64,000 nt of DNA from positions 62,001-126,000 of the forward strand of contig JASANG010001676.1 of NCBI GenBank assembly GCA_030248215.1, read 5' to 3'. Numbering within the stretch: position 1 is the first letter of the stretch; every line of letters starts with the position of its first letter. Made by a program: the position numbers and the translations under genes. This DNA comes from Enoplolaimus lenunculus (Eukaryota > Nematoda > Enoplea > Enoplida > Thoracostomopsidae). Under the pieces are notes generated by a model. The model saw only the letters and a program-made list of their open reading frames with translations. It was not told the DNA's origin and ran no database searches. Below are positions 23,500 to 34,272 of the stretch, in pieces.

Positions 23500-26400
23500 C
23501 CACCACCACCAACAACAACACCAACAACACCACCAACAACAACAACAACAACACCAACAACAACATCATCACCATCATCAACAGGAACACAAACAAGAAG
23601 AAAATGGCCAACAAAAACAACAACAGCAGCAGCAGCGGCAACAGCAGCAACAACAGCAACGAAAACACGTACCGAAAGAAACGACATTTTCAGCTATTGA
23701 CTCAGATATCGAATTGGCCGATCAAGACCAGCCCACAGCAGATATTCCACCGGAACTTCCGGCAATGTTGGAACGCTATGAACGAACGATGACGTCACTT
23801 TTAGCCGGAATCGGGCAACAAATCGTTCCACCGCCGCCGCCTCCTAAAAGTAAGTCGAGATAGAGCTGGTGCTATCATGTTTGGGGCACGTAGCAAGGAT
23901 TTCATTTCGAGATGGTATTACGTCAAAGAGTGATTTTTCACAGCGAGCGTAGTGAGCGAGAAAATTTTCAGTCTATAAGACGCTATGAGGCAGTAGGTTG
24001 ACGCTTACCCAATATGTGGGGGGTGGCGTACAAAATTCCTCAACGGTCCGGCCCACTCCAGTCCGACGCGTAAAACTCAAACGATTGCTGATAAATGAGT
24101 TGCGTAAAATTTTACTACACTGATTTCGACGGTTTAAAGGGGGTAAGATTTTGTTTTACGAAAAATCGGTGGGAACCGCATTTACGTTTTGTGAAAAATT
24201 TGAAGCTTTGCCTTTTCACAACGAGTTGATGGTTTAAGACAAAAGCAATAAAAATGGAAATGTTCAGTAATTAAATGGTTGACTTCCGATTCCGACCGGT
24301 GGTCCGCCACTGACGGACCGGTCCGGTCCAGAGTCGAAGCAGTCGCATCCACGGTCCATGGTTGGACTGAGCACTGTGTAGAATATTTTACGACCTACGT
24401 GTAGCCTTGTTTTCTGTGGTCAAATTTAAGTTCTCGCAACTGCAAAGTTAAAAGTTAATCAATCGTTGCCTCCCGGCGTCTTGCGATACCGAAACACAAT
24501 TTTGCATTATTTTAGATTTCAAAGACTAAAAATTTGAATTAACCCCAGTCGTAGTGGGACTACATTTATTGAGCGAAGCTCGACAGCACGTAAGCAATTA
24601 AGGTAATATGCAAATTAGTTGTTGTTAGCTAACTATTCATTTATCGGTTTTGGAGGTTTGTAAGCAATTTCCTCAGATTTTTCGCATCCAAAAACCTTCA
24701 GTGAACCCTAAAAATTAATGAAATAATTTAAAAAGTCCTAGTTTTGTCTTGTTAATTAAGCTAATATGCAAATTAGTTATTAGCTAACTATTCAATTATC
24801 GGTTTTGGATGTTTGTAAACTATTCATTCAAATTGCTCGCACCAAAAAACCCTTTAGTGCTGAAATTATATTGCTTTTAACCTTAATAATTAGTGAAATA
24901 TTGTAAAAAGTCCTAATTTATGCTTATAAACTATGCTAATATGCAAATTATCTATTAGCTAACTGCTCAATCATCGGTTTTGGAGGTTTGTAAACAGCCT
25001 ACGCAGATTCCTCGCACCCAAAAACCCTTTAATGCTAAAATTAGATTGCTTCTACCTGTAATAATTAGTGAAATATTGTGGAAAGTCCTAATTTAGGCTT
25101 AATTAATTATGCAAATTAGCCTGTAGCTAATAAACGGCTTAAAATTTTAAAACTCCAAAGCGAGGTTAACACCCCAGGATAATTGGCTTTTAAACAACAA
25201 AAAGTTTATCAAAATCGGTTCAGCTGTTCCTGAGATTCATTTCGGACGGACAGACGGACGGACAGACGGACATCAACCTTTCGACCCCCAAGTACAAAAC
25301 ATAAAACGGTTCGCAAAACTCCGAGCTTCGCTCGGAGTTTCGCTTCGCTCAAAAAGTTTTTTCTTAAATTTTCAAATTTTTTTCAGTCCACGACATTGTC
25401 GATTCTGCCGAAATAGCTTCGTTGCCTCCATACGCTGTACTATCGCATTCATCGGGGGGCAGTGTTCGTTTAGCGTCGCGACCGCAACAACAACCTACTG
25501 AGTTGAAAGCAGTTTCGGTAAAGCCAGAGAAACGAAGACTTGACGGGGACCGGGGTCTTTTCCAAACCGATGGGCGGCAAAAAGGATACGCGGCAGCGTC
25601 TGGTTCCATAGCGGATTGGCAAGGTTCTATGGATGATGACAGATTAGCGGTGGCTCATGAGAATGCGGGCAGACCAAGGTAAGGTAGACAACGGACATAA
25701 CGGGTGGCAGCGTAGTCCGATGCCACAATCGAAGGGGGATATTTTAATGAGTGCTTTAGGGCAGGGATGGCAGTCTCGGTCTCTGCAAGTCTCAGTATTT
25801 TGCACGTCTCGGTCTCGGTTTTTTTGAGACTCGACGGTTTGGAACCAAGACCAGAAGTCGAGGATTCAGCGAATGTATGATTGTACAGTTGATGTAAGTG
25901 CTGTCTGATGAATAAAATTTCGCTGTAAATCTACGTGCCTATTATGAATTTTCTTGTTGCGCAATAGTACTGAGCAGATATTGTGAAAAAACACAAACTA
26001 CGAAAAAAGCATTATAGATGATTTATTTTGAAAATTTTAATATTTTCTGGTGATAACTAAAAATTGACCGAGGCGAAGACTTTTCATGACTGGTCTCGTT
26101 AGTCAGGCCTCGATCTTAGTCTCGGTCTTGCTTTTCTACCAACACTGGCCATCTCTGCTTTAGAGATAAATATATGGCTAGGTATAGACCAAATTGGTGA
26201 ATTCAATCTCAGATTTTTTGGCGTTTTTAGAGCAGAAAATATTTATGAGGTCTGTCGATTATTAGCCAGTTTGCTCGCACGCGGTAATGATGAGATTATG
26301 CTAAATCCGAATATCCGAAGTTTTACAGTTTGGTTCTTTAGCATAAACATTGCATTATTACGTGTTCAGCTTAATTCAATTGTTGTCTTGTGTCTTTTAG

Positions 26401-29400
26401 GTTTGGTTCAAACTTTCATTATATCTGGTTTTTATTTTATGATTTGAAATGTTCGGATTCAAAAATATAATTCATTGGAAAATATTTAATTATTATATTA
26501 CATTTGTGCTATTTAAAATCAACTTCAGTTGTAGTTACAGTGCTTTACTGTTAATATTCAAGGTCTCCGTCTGCGTTATACGCGTTACAAGCGCCGAAAC
26601 CATACGTATCGCCAACGATCACCCGTAAACCAATCTTAAAGCAGTCTAATCGGCCATCGCCTCAGGCTCAAACACCCACTTCCCAGAAGCCTCGCGATAC
26701 CGCGACCCAAAGTTCGGCATCGACCGCTGCCTCAGTTGCGCAAGCGGTACCTTCTCAGAGGTCGACGGCATTAAATCGGTTGGCGTCATCAGAAATTATT
26801 GGCATTTATACCGGAATGTCTCATTTGGCTTCGCCTAATTCTGCTAACCAAGCGAAACCTGGTGAAAATCAAAATCAACCCAATATTGCTATTAGTTCTC
26901 ATGGATTGAAATCACTAGAATTACGAGTTGGACATGAAAGGATTGGCGGCAGGTCAATTGAGCCTTATGCGCAGTCCCAACGACGGCTGGGAGGGCATGA
27001 GCCGTTACGGACCGAGGAGGTAAAAGGCGGACTGACGGCTGAGCCGGTTACGGTACAGCTGAGTACGGTTCCGGTTACGGTACAGCTGAGTACGGTTCCG
27101 GAGCCAAAACAACCGTTTATTTTGCATCGGACTCATTTGACTGGAATACAAGAGCGAAGTTCACTGAGTGAAGCGAGCTCAATTGATGACGAAGGCAGTG
27201 GGATTATGTGTAAGTTTTGTGTGTTGAATTGAACTGGAAAAAGTTACGAATTTAGGAGTTTACCAGTTTAGGGAGTTTGGTTGATTTTCTATTGTTTGGA
27301 GTTTGGTAAATCCTGCTCAAATTTAATGCAATCGGTTTACATGGCTAATTTTTTAAGTATATCTTCGCCAAAACATAAATGAACACTTGTGTTTGACAAT
27401 TTTCACTGTAAAATTTGAAACGAACTAATTTTCAATTTTCCTCTAAAATGCCACAATTTTTGCTATGCGGTAACCGTAGGTTAACGCGTGTCAAATTTTG
27501 TGTTAACCCTACCCTAACGCGTGTCAGTGTTTAATTTTAATCTTGAGGGCTATTTTAAAAACCCATTGATGAACATTAGAATATTCGTCTGTCAACTACT
27601 AATATTGTTTAGGTCGGTGAGATTATGAATTTGACCTTAAACATGTTGTATATCTAATTTCATATATTCAAATGGCATTTAGCACTTGCCTATCACCAGT
27701 TAGTAATATGTTTTCAAACTAACAAACTGCTACAATTACAGATCTCAATATTTGCACAGAAGTAGAGTAAGTCGAATGCAACAAATGTGATAAATTTCAA
27801 ACCTTACAAGTCTCTGGTTCGAAAGTTACAAGACCTATCACAAACTAATAATCAGTGCTATACACATTTGACAATACGGGTTCTTGACTCAGTTTGAACG
27901 TTACTAGCTTAATATTCAGTTATCAATAATTGAGTCAGTTTCGTTCATAATATTTACTTTTACACTTAAAAATACTTTAAACTATTGTAAGCATCAGAAA
28001 ATTCTAAAATTAAATTTTAAGCTTACGATGTTTATTATCTTTGGGTTTACTTCTGGTCATATTTATTTCAGGTGTGGTTCCTGACAAGCGACCTAAATCA
28101 AACGACGCTGACAGTGAGACGGAGTCAACTTCGACGTTGCTTGAAGAAAATTTACTAGATTACGATCAGGTACCACTTTATAAATATATCAGGGTACAAC
28201 CGGATACCAAAAACTGACGAAACCGGAGCCGGATTATCTAATATCCGGCCGGAGCCGGATTCCGATTTTTTGCCCAGAGCCGGATGTCTGGTTGCACGCT
28301 GATATATATATTATATAGCCATATAGGTTAGATGCGTTTATTTAATAAGTACGGTTTTTGAAAACTTTAAGGCACTGGTTTCAGTAGTTAAAAGAGCGAA
28401 AATTTGTCAACAAATCAAGCTCAACGGTGAATGAATCAAAATTGTAAAATTTCAATTGCTAAGAAGTTCAACCATTAATAACAGCGTTGGTCGGTTTGAA
28501 ATGTGGACCCGTGGTTCACCACTACAGGATCCGGACTGCCAACACCCGGTCCAGTCTTGTTACACCTACGTGAAATGAAATCGCTGACTACAATTCTGAT
28601 ATATATACATGGATTTGTGCGATTGGTTGTGCTACTTGAAGCAAAGTTTTATTTGTTTAGTTTTCTAATGTTAAGTTTGACCCATGTATAGGACAGGAGT
28701 GGAAACAGTAGTATAAGCATATTTCTAAGCCTAAGCCTAAACGAAAAAAGTTAGTCTAAAGGTTAAAGTGACTTTATTACAGCCACGCAGGTGAACGATC
28801 TGGCCCTGTTTTATACATGGGATTTACGTTTAATCAATCATTTGAAATCAATTTGTTTGTACTTTTTAAATATTTTAAGAAATTTAATACAGCTAAATTC
28901 GAATGGGCAAACAAAATGACTTTTTCGCCGTTTGCTTAGCTCTTCAGATATATACACATATACATACATATATATCCCGTGTGGTTTATATTAGGGTTTT
29001 TTCTGTTGTGTCCTGTACCGTTTTGAGTGTTTATGCAAGTTATAGTCTTTGAAACCAGCTCTACGAGCATCGACCCATCGGCCCAGGGTCGGAACGTTTT
29101 ACTGTAGGACAGCAATAGAATAAGCTTAAGCTTTAGACTAATTTTTTTACTTGGCTTAGTTTTAGGATTAGGCTTCAGAATTTGCTCATTCTTACGCTTA
29201 GGCTTAGACTTGGACTTACGCTTAGGTTTGGACTTATGCCTAGGCTTAGGAATATGCTTATAATACTGTTCTGCCCCTGTTTTTTTACATTGGCCGACCC
29301 ATCTAAGGTTGATATTTTAGAAATTCGTTTGACTAGCATTTATTGTTACCTGATGCTTTAATTTCGGCTCCTGTTCACTTTTTCCACTATTACGCGTAGG

Positions 29401-32400
29401 GTTAGGTTTAACAAAATGCTTACACATGCCTAAGCGTGTCTAAGCCTTACGGTGTCGCTATACTTGTCGTACGGCACCTGCCGTCACCATACGGTATCGA
29501 AGGCGTGTAATTCACGTACGATACCGCACGATGACGTGCGGTGACGGACGGCACCGTACGTCATCAAAAGTATAGCGTCACTCTTAGTCTTAAATGTAAA
29601 AGAAAGCGTACCTACAACAAGAGCTAGAATTTTGGTAAAAAATGAAAAATGCCAAGTACTCAGTGAGAACTTTGTTAAAGATTTAGGCAAACTTTGAAAA
29701 TTTTATTAATTTAAAATTAGTAGGCCAAAATAGGCGATTGGATTTCTATAATGGAGAAAAGAATGCATGGACCAACTCATCTGAGTCTTGCTACTTAGTA
29801 AACCCAAAAATAGTCCCAAGTGAAAACAGGGGGCGCTAGGTCGGCACCCTCAGTGTCGAAAACGGCCATTGTTCTCAATATGAGCTTGACAAAGTGGGCC
29901 ATCGACTCTTCTCTTTGCCTTCATTGTATGCGCCCCTGATCGCTTACCTTGTTTAAGTTTTATTTTGAAAAGTTTGTCGCTTATTGTTAAATTGTGGTAG
30001 CTATGTAATTTTTGTTAGTTTGCAAGCTAAATTAATAACCATTTACGTCCAAATAACCAGCACATGATAAACGTCATTTTTTTGACCAGGCACGGCTAAA
30101 GATGATACGTACGTGGAGCCGGAAACGGAAATTGCTAATATTTCCCCAAGTTGTAACCTTCGACCCCCATAAAAGGTAAAAAGCTAAAATGGACCTTGTA
30201 ATCGTTTTTGTTTTCAGTTTTGACTATAATTTTGTTTATAACTTATATTTTGTCAACTAATCCTATACGGGCGTTCCTTACTGTGAAGTTTTAGTTGAAA
30301 TCGTGTCAATTTTAATTAATGAAATGTTTTCAGGAAGGCATCACACTGTCACCGGAACGAGATTTAAACGACTCTAAAGGTGTAGTTGAGCGTGGGAAAT
30401 GTGGCCACGATGACGTAGATAGTCCGACACTTTCCCACGATTCAGTAATGAGTGAAACGTCATTACGCGCAGATCGAACTCAAGCGGATGTTGTTATCAA
30501 TGAACCGGATGTATTACTAGAGGTATATCCGGTGGCAAACGCTGGGTTTTGGTGGCAGGGATATTTTGGTCTTTTAGAGAACGGGTATAAAAGCTTAAGT
30601 TGAAAATTTTCAACGTAGGTTGACACTTAACAGGTGTTCCTAAATTCATGTTATGCTTTACGATGTTTACAAACCTGTAAGTACAATATGTTAAGGGGTC
30701 CATTTTTAGGGAACTATGTATCATAGTTTTTCTATACTGCGGACCTGATTTTAGTTTGTCTGGATGTGGTGCGTGGTTCTATCCTCAGATTTCCTAAAAT
30801 AAGCGAAAGCCATCGAAGATGTGATTAGCGTGTGCGACTGCGTAAAGCTAACCGTTCTTAGCTTTAGTCTAAGCGTGTCAGACTGTGTAAGTCCAAGCTT
30901 GACAATTTCAAATTTTGATGGTTACTTTTAAACATTTTCAAAAACACACGAAATTGGTTGATTACTTATTATTTTGCTGGTCAAACAACAAAGAAATTTT
31001 CCGTTTAATTACATATCTGTGGAACTTATTCGAATACCTTGAGTCCAATTTATCCAAATCACGGCTAAAATCACTCCGATATAAGACAATTTTTGGCTTA
31101 TTTCGTTTCAAACAAAATTAAAATTATCGTTCTGTAAGCAGACTGGATCAATTTTTTCTGATTATTTTAAATTTCGAATTTAAAATCATACTTAAAGCTG
31201 TTGCGTTGTTTTGTTGGCTAATGCCATAGGCAGCTGTCTGAATTTGGACACATATTTGTCGTAGCACCAACGCCGATTTAACGCAACGAATTGAACTGAA
31301 TTACGGGATGTTTGAGCTACTAAATATATTATTATAATTTGGTGATCAATTTATTTTTATTTTTTATTTGTTTAATTGTGTTTAATTTTATGCTCGCATT
31401 TTTTGTTGGTTTTTTATTTTGACGTGTAAGGTTTTTTGTTGCAGAGATGAGAGTCTCGGTCTGGGCAAGTGTCGGTATTTGGTAGGTCTCGGTCTCGCTT
31501 TTTTAGTTTCGGTGGTTTGGAACCGAAATCAGAAGTCGCAGATTCAGCAAATGTATGACTGTATTGTTGTAGTAATTGATGACTGACGAATAATAAGATT
31601 TGTCTGTGAAGCTGTGTGAAATTTCATAGTTACGCAATAATTAGGAGCAGATATTATGAAAAACGCAAAAAACCTGTGAAAAACACAAAAAATAACGAAA
31701 AACGCATTAGAAATAATTATTTTGAAAATTTTAATTTTTTTCGGTGATGACCAAAGGTTGATTGAGACCAACGCTTTTCTTTGGCCGGTTTCGGTAGTCA
31801 TGTCTCGGTCTCGTACTCGGTTGTTAACCGAGACCGCTCATCTCTGCTTCGTTACTTATCACTATTGTGTTTAAAAACCGGGATAGTCTCAAATGTGTGT
31901 AGTACTTATGCTGCCCACGCTAATGCCAATAATACTAAGGTCGGATGACGTATAACCTGATTTAACCTGCGGCTACTAATACCAGCGTACAGGAATCTCT
32001 ATTTGTTATGTTTCGTTCGATGTTGCATTTTGAAAATTGTTTTTCAATTTAATTTTCCTCAATTCTACTAATTTAAATTTTGTTTCATATACAACGTGAA
32101 AACTCAGAGCAGGGTTGAAGCGGAAGCTCTGCTTAAATTTATTCTGAGCAAGCCTGTGGCTTGGGAAAAAATTTTAGAAGCAAGCGTGGCGTGGGAAAAT
32201 ATTTTTAGAAGCAGGCGTGGCGTGGGAAAATATTTTTAGAAGTAAGCGTAGCTTACTTTTATTAAAGTCCCAAGGAAAACGTTCCGCTCTTGATCTTTAC
32301 ATGGGCCGTGGTGAATTTTAGATTGAGTTACTTTTATTCAAAAATAATAATAATAATAATAAATAATAATAATAATAATAATAATGGTATTACCCTAATA

Positions 32401-33039
32401 CACTGTCCGAGGTGACGAAAGACTGAACAGTCATATTTTCAACTGTATGTAGGCGCATTTATCCTCAGTTAGTAATAAATTTTCAAATAAGCGAAAATTT
32501 TCAAATAAAAGTGAACTGTACAAGCTAACAAAGTTAAGATTTGCGCAAAAGCGTTATAGATCAAATGAAACAATTTGTTACATTTCGACGCTCACGATTT
32601 ACTTTTGGAAAGTTACAAAGTCTATCATCAACTTGTAAAATACCTGCTGTTTGGAAACGAAACCATAAGATAGCAATTGTTTTCAATTTATTTTTACAAC
32701 ACAACTTATTTTTTGTGTTTTGTTGCCGTTGGCTGAAAATTTACTCAAATCGAGATCGGGAGATTCATATTTCGGGATAATTAACAATTTTCAACTATAT
32801 GTTATTTCAGAATAGTGAATTTCTCAAACAACAGCCGTCAAAGAATCAGCCAAACTTCAACTCTGGAAACGTTGCTTCACCTGAGAAGTCACGTCGTTTG
32901 GAAACTTTTAATTCGAGCCCAGCAAGACCTAACATTCGACCTCCACCGGCTCCGTTTGTAGTTCAACGCTCACGTCATCAGGAACAGCAGCAACAGAAAC
33001 AACTGCAGCAACAGAAACAACTACAACAACAGCAGCAGC

Positions 33040-33115
<76 letters not shown>

Positions 33116-34028
33116 CCATCACCACCAACAACAGCAACAGCAGCAAGCACAACAACCGAAATCAATTCTTCGCGTGCCAAAATCGCCTGATCAGGCTGAA
33201 AATATTTATTCAACGCAAACACCATTCGAACAACGCAACAACAGTTTACCCGATTTTCGGCCGAAAAGCGGTGATCCTCAACGCGGCAACGAGCAACAGC
33301 AGCCGCGTTCCAGCCCTGATCATTTGGCTCGATACTACGAAACCCTGTCGCTAGAAACAGACACTATTCAGCAAAGTTTATCGCCGTCTCCTCATAGCAA
33401 AATGATTCCGGCTTTTAAGTCATCACCTATGAGTCCTGGTGACAACAATTTGAGCCCTCAAGGTTCGCCGTATTCTCGCCGGCCTGGTGGCAGCGGCGTC
33501 TCTGGTACGGCTGGCCGTTACCCTGATCCTCAAAAAGCCAAGCTAACATCGGCGACCAAAGCTAAAATTCGTCACGATTTATCACCAGGGCATAGTTCGG
33601 CGTCACCCCCTGAAACCACAATTGAAACGCGAAGATTTGAAGAAATTGTTGACTCTAAACGTGTTGTAGTTGTTGAAACGATTCAAGAAACTGTTGAGTA
33701 TTTTGATTCTGATACCGATGGCAAAGTGCAGACTCTCCAAGAACCCCCGAGGGTGCGACAAGATGACCTGAGGGCGTTACAGATTGAACATTCGCCAGGC
33801 GCTAGTGGTGAAGCTGGTTCGCCAAGCGCTGCCGTGTGTAGAGACGCGTTCCCTGCGACAGGGCTGAGTCGAGTTGCCGAAGTGGTGAAACGCGATTATA
33901 ATGTTGGATCAACAAGAGGAGATATTGGGAAAAATTCGGTAACTAATCAGTATTTGCAATTATCAGGTCACAGTAATGCCAAAAATGCGTCCGGTCAACC
34001 GTTGTCGATGCTTGAGACTGATCTATAA
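19391..34028 (+). CDS. Large disordered polyglutamine protein with C-terminal PDZ ligand, 8 exons
   Basis: Exons are 19391-19565, 20226-20741, 21312-23849, 25387-25678, 26563-27209, 28072-28169, 30334-30522 and 32811-34028. All junctions are GT/AG with matching phases (1,1,1,2,1,0,0), giving 5,673 nt and 1,890 residues ending at TAA. The protein is rich in Ser, Thr, Pro, Gln and Glu, with no predicted fold, signal peptide or membrane span. Landmarks: a His/Cys/Lys patch at 171-206, six Gln-Thr motifs at 491-622, polyQ with His at about 925-1015, a duplicated PVTVQLSTVP in exon 5, a second polyQ at about 1544-1600, and ETDL at the end. I do not recognise the family. A scaffold or adaptor role is inferred from the motif content only. 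The start (MDIYDGG) is the first ATG in phase; an upstream exon cannot be excluded. Confidence 0.82.
20226..20741 (+). CDS. Exon 2, Thr/Pro-rich then His/Cys/Lys-rich
   Basis: Encodes residues 59-230. The second half contains KKRKHHHHTCSKHQHHTC and a further Cys after a basic stretch (residues 171-206). His and Cys at this density may bind metal, but the spacing fits no zinc-finger class. The KKRK could act as a nuclear signal. Donor TT/GTAAGT, phase 1. Confidence 0.8.
20757..21050. repeat. AT-rich tandem repeat in intron 2
   Basis: About three and a half copies of a roughly 75-bp unit made of AAATTTAAAA-type palindromes with a TTCGAAAGTTTAAAAA landmark. It begins directly after the exon 2 donor. 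Non-coding. Confidence 0.7.
21312..23849 (+). CDS. Exon 3, 2.5 kb, Gln-Thr motif cluster and polyQ/His tract
   Basis: Encodes residues 231-1076. Between 491 and 622 there are six Gln-Thr cores: GVQTR, SQTRY, AQTTT, QTQTEP, AQTDT and CQTDP, a spacing seen in proteins that bind dynein light chain LC8 in multiple copies. The tract at 23396-23665 is Gln-rich with embedded His and Glu, mostly CAA codons, broken by CAC/CAT. A short PPPPPPK run precedes the donor at 23850. Confidence 0.88.
24569..25352. repeat. TTGAGCGAAGC-ended repeat with three internal tandem units
   Basis: Starts TTGAGCGAAGCTCG and ends GCTTCGCTCAA, inverted. The interior has three tandem units of about 170-190 bp marked by ATATGCAAATTAG and TCGGTTTTGGAGGTTTGTAA. 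The right part holds a run of GGACAGACGGAC units and GACCCCCAAGTACAAAAC. An inverted copy lies at about 34950-35530, so the pair flanks exons 4-8. Confidence 0.7.
25387..27209 (+). CDS. Exons 4 and 5 of the 1,890-residue protein
   Basis: Exon 4 (25387-25678) follows TTTTTTCAG and ends AG/GTAAGG. Exon 5 (26563-27209) follows AATATTCAAG, a weaker acceptor, but restores the split Arg codon. Exon 5 contains two tandem copies of PVTVQLSTVP (about 27046-27105), a recent 30-bp duplication. The intron between them carries a hAT-like element (25762-26157). Confidence 0.78.
25762..26157. mobile_element. hAT-like non-autonomous element, GTCTCGGTCTC interior
   Basis: Starts CAGGGATGGCAGTCTCGG and ends ACTGGCCATCTCTG. 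Flanks CTTTAGGG (25754-25761) and CTTTAGAG (26158-26165) form an 8-bp duplication with one mismatch. A second copy is at about 31441-31849 with CAGAGATGAGAG and CATCTCTG ends. No coding sequence. Confidence 0.75.
27657..27887. repeat. CTCAAATG-family inverted-repeat element in intron 5
   Basis: Left end near ATATATTCAAATGGCATTTAG, right end ACACATTTGACAATACGGG. Interior as in the other copies (TTTCAAACTAACAAACTGC, then TTACAGATCTC). Just upstream, 27475-27530 has TTAACGCGTGTC repeats related to the palindrome at 55629-55979. Confidence 0.6.
28072..30522 (+). CDS. Exons 6 and 7 of the 1,890-residue protein
   Basis: Exon 6 (28072-28169) is 98 nt and acidic (DADSETESTSTLLEEN). Exon 7 (30334-30522) is 189 nt and rich in Asp, Ser and Glu. 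Both keep the frame (phases 0 and 0). Intron 6 (28170-30333) holds three transposon-derived copies, one starting 20 bp after the donor at 28190. Confidence 0.78.
28190..28301. mobile_element. Short hAT-like element of the CAGGGTRCAAC family in intron 6
   Basis: Starts CAGGGTACAACCGGATACC and ends CTGGTTGCACGCTG, about 112 bp. Flanks AAATATAT and ATATATAT agree at seven of eight positions but are simple sequence. The interior is GAGCCGGAT-type repeats. Confidence 0.65.
28683..28820. repeat. GGCC-family (second type) element, short copy
   Basis: Left end ACCCATGTATAGGACAGG, right end CCTGTTTTATACATGGG. Interior CATATTTCTAAGCCTAAGCC. Boundaries approximate. Confidence 0.55.
29080..29295. mobile_element. 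GGCC-family element with TTAGGC interior, perfect 8-bp duplication GACCCATC
   Basis: Starts GGCCCAGGGTCGGAACG and ends GTTTTTTTACATTGGCC. The 8-bp duplication GACCCATC is perfect at 29072-29079 and 29296-29303. The interior carries many TTAGGC and variant units (TTAGGT, TTACGC). Confidence 0.85.
29451..29583. repeat. CpG-rich inverted-repeat element (CGTACGG type)
   Basis: Starts GTGTCGCTATACTTGTCG and ends AAAGTATAGCGTCACTC, inverted. The interior is dense in CGGTGACGGACGGCACC motifs. Related CpG-rich patches lie at about 45170-45320, 53400-53520 and 60210-60300. Confidence 0.6.
32095..32307. repeat. GGCC-type element with a different internal tandem repeat
   Basis: The right end (AACGTTCCGCTCTTGATC, then TTTACATGGGCC) matches the second GGCC family. 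Here the interior is three copies of a unit of about 35-40 bp (AAGCGTGGCGTGGGAAAATA) instead of TTAGGC. An AAT triplet run follows at 32344-32385. Confidence 0.55.
32811..34028 (+). CDS. Exon 8, polyQ and C-terminal ETDL
   Basis: Encodes residues 1486-1890 after the acceptor GTTATTTCAG. A Gln tract at about 32986-33150 (mixed CAG/CAA at its start, then long pure CAA) ends in HHHH and more Gln. Later parts include PKSILRVPKSP and an acidic helix-like stretch (RRFEEIVDSKRVVVVETIQE). The last residues LETDL fit a class I PDZ ligand (Thr at -2, Leu at 0). Stop TAA at 34026-34028. Confidence 0.88.
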
Positions 34029-34266
34029 CCAAATCGTGTATGTATTAGTGTTTTTTGGCGTCGTATTTGCCTCGAAATGATCAGGGTTTGAAAAGTTTTT
34101 TGCACATTTGCTCTTCTTGCGACACTGCCTTGATCGTTTGACATCCAAACACGAACTTTTGAAAAATTGGATTTTTGAGGTATTGCAGTGTTAGTCGCAA
34201 GACGAAGTTGTCCGCAAATTTTCAGATGCCAAATTTAATTAATGCAAAAAATTTCGCCTATAGACA

Positions 34267-34272
34267 AATAAA
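34267..34272 (+). promoter_or_regulatory. Candidate poly(A) signal AATAAA
   Basis: AATAAA lies 239 bp after the stop of the 1,890-residue gene on the same strand. No other canonical signal was noticed closer to the stop. Confidence 0.35.

Noticed and set aside
23258-23792. Several open frames on both strands full of Asn, Thr, Leu or Val across the polyQ exon
   Set aside because: They are readings of the CAA/CAG tract in other frames. Only the Gln frame continues across splice junctions.
32929-33225. Val-rich minus-strand open frame
   Set aside because: Shadow of the polyQ tract in exon 8.
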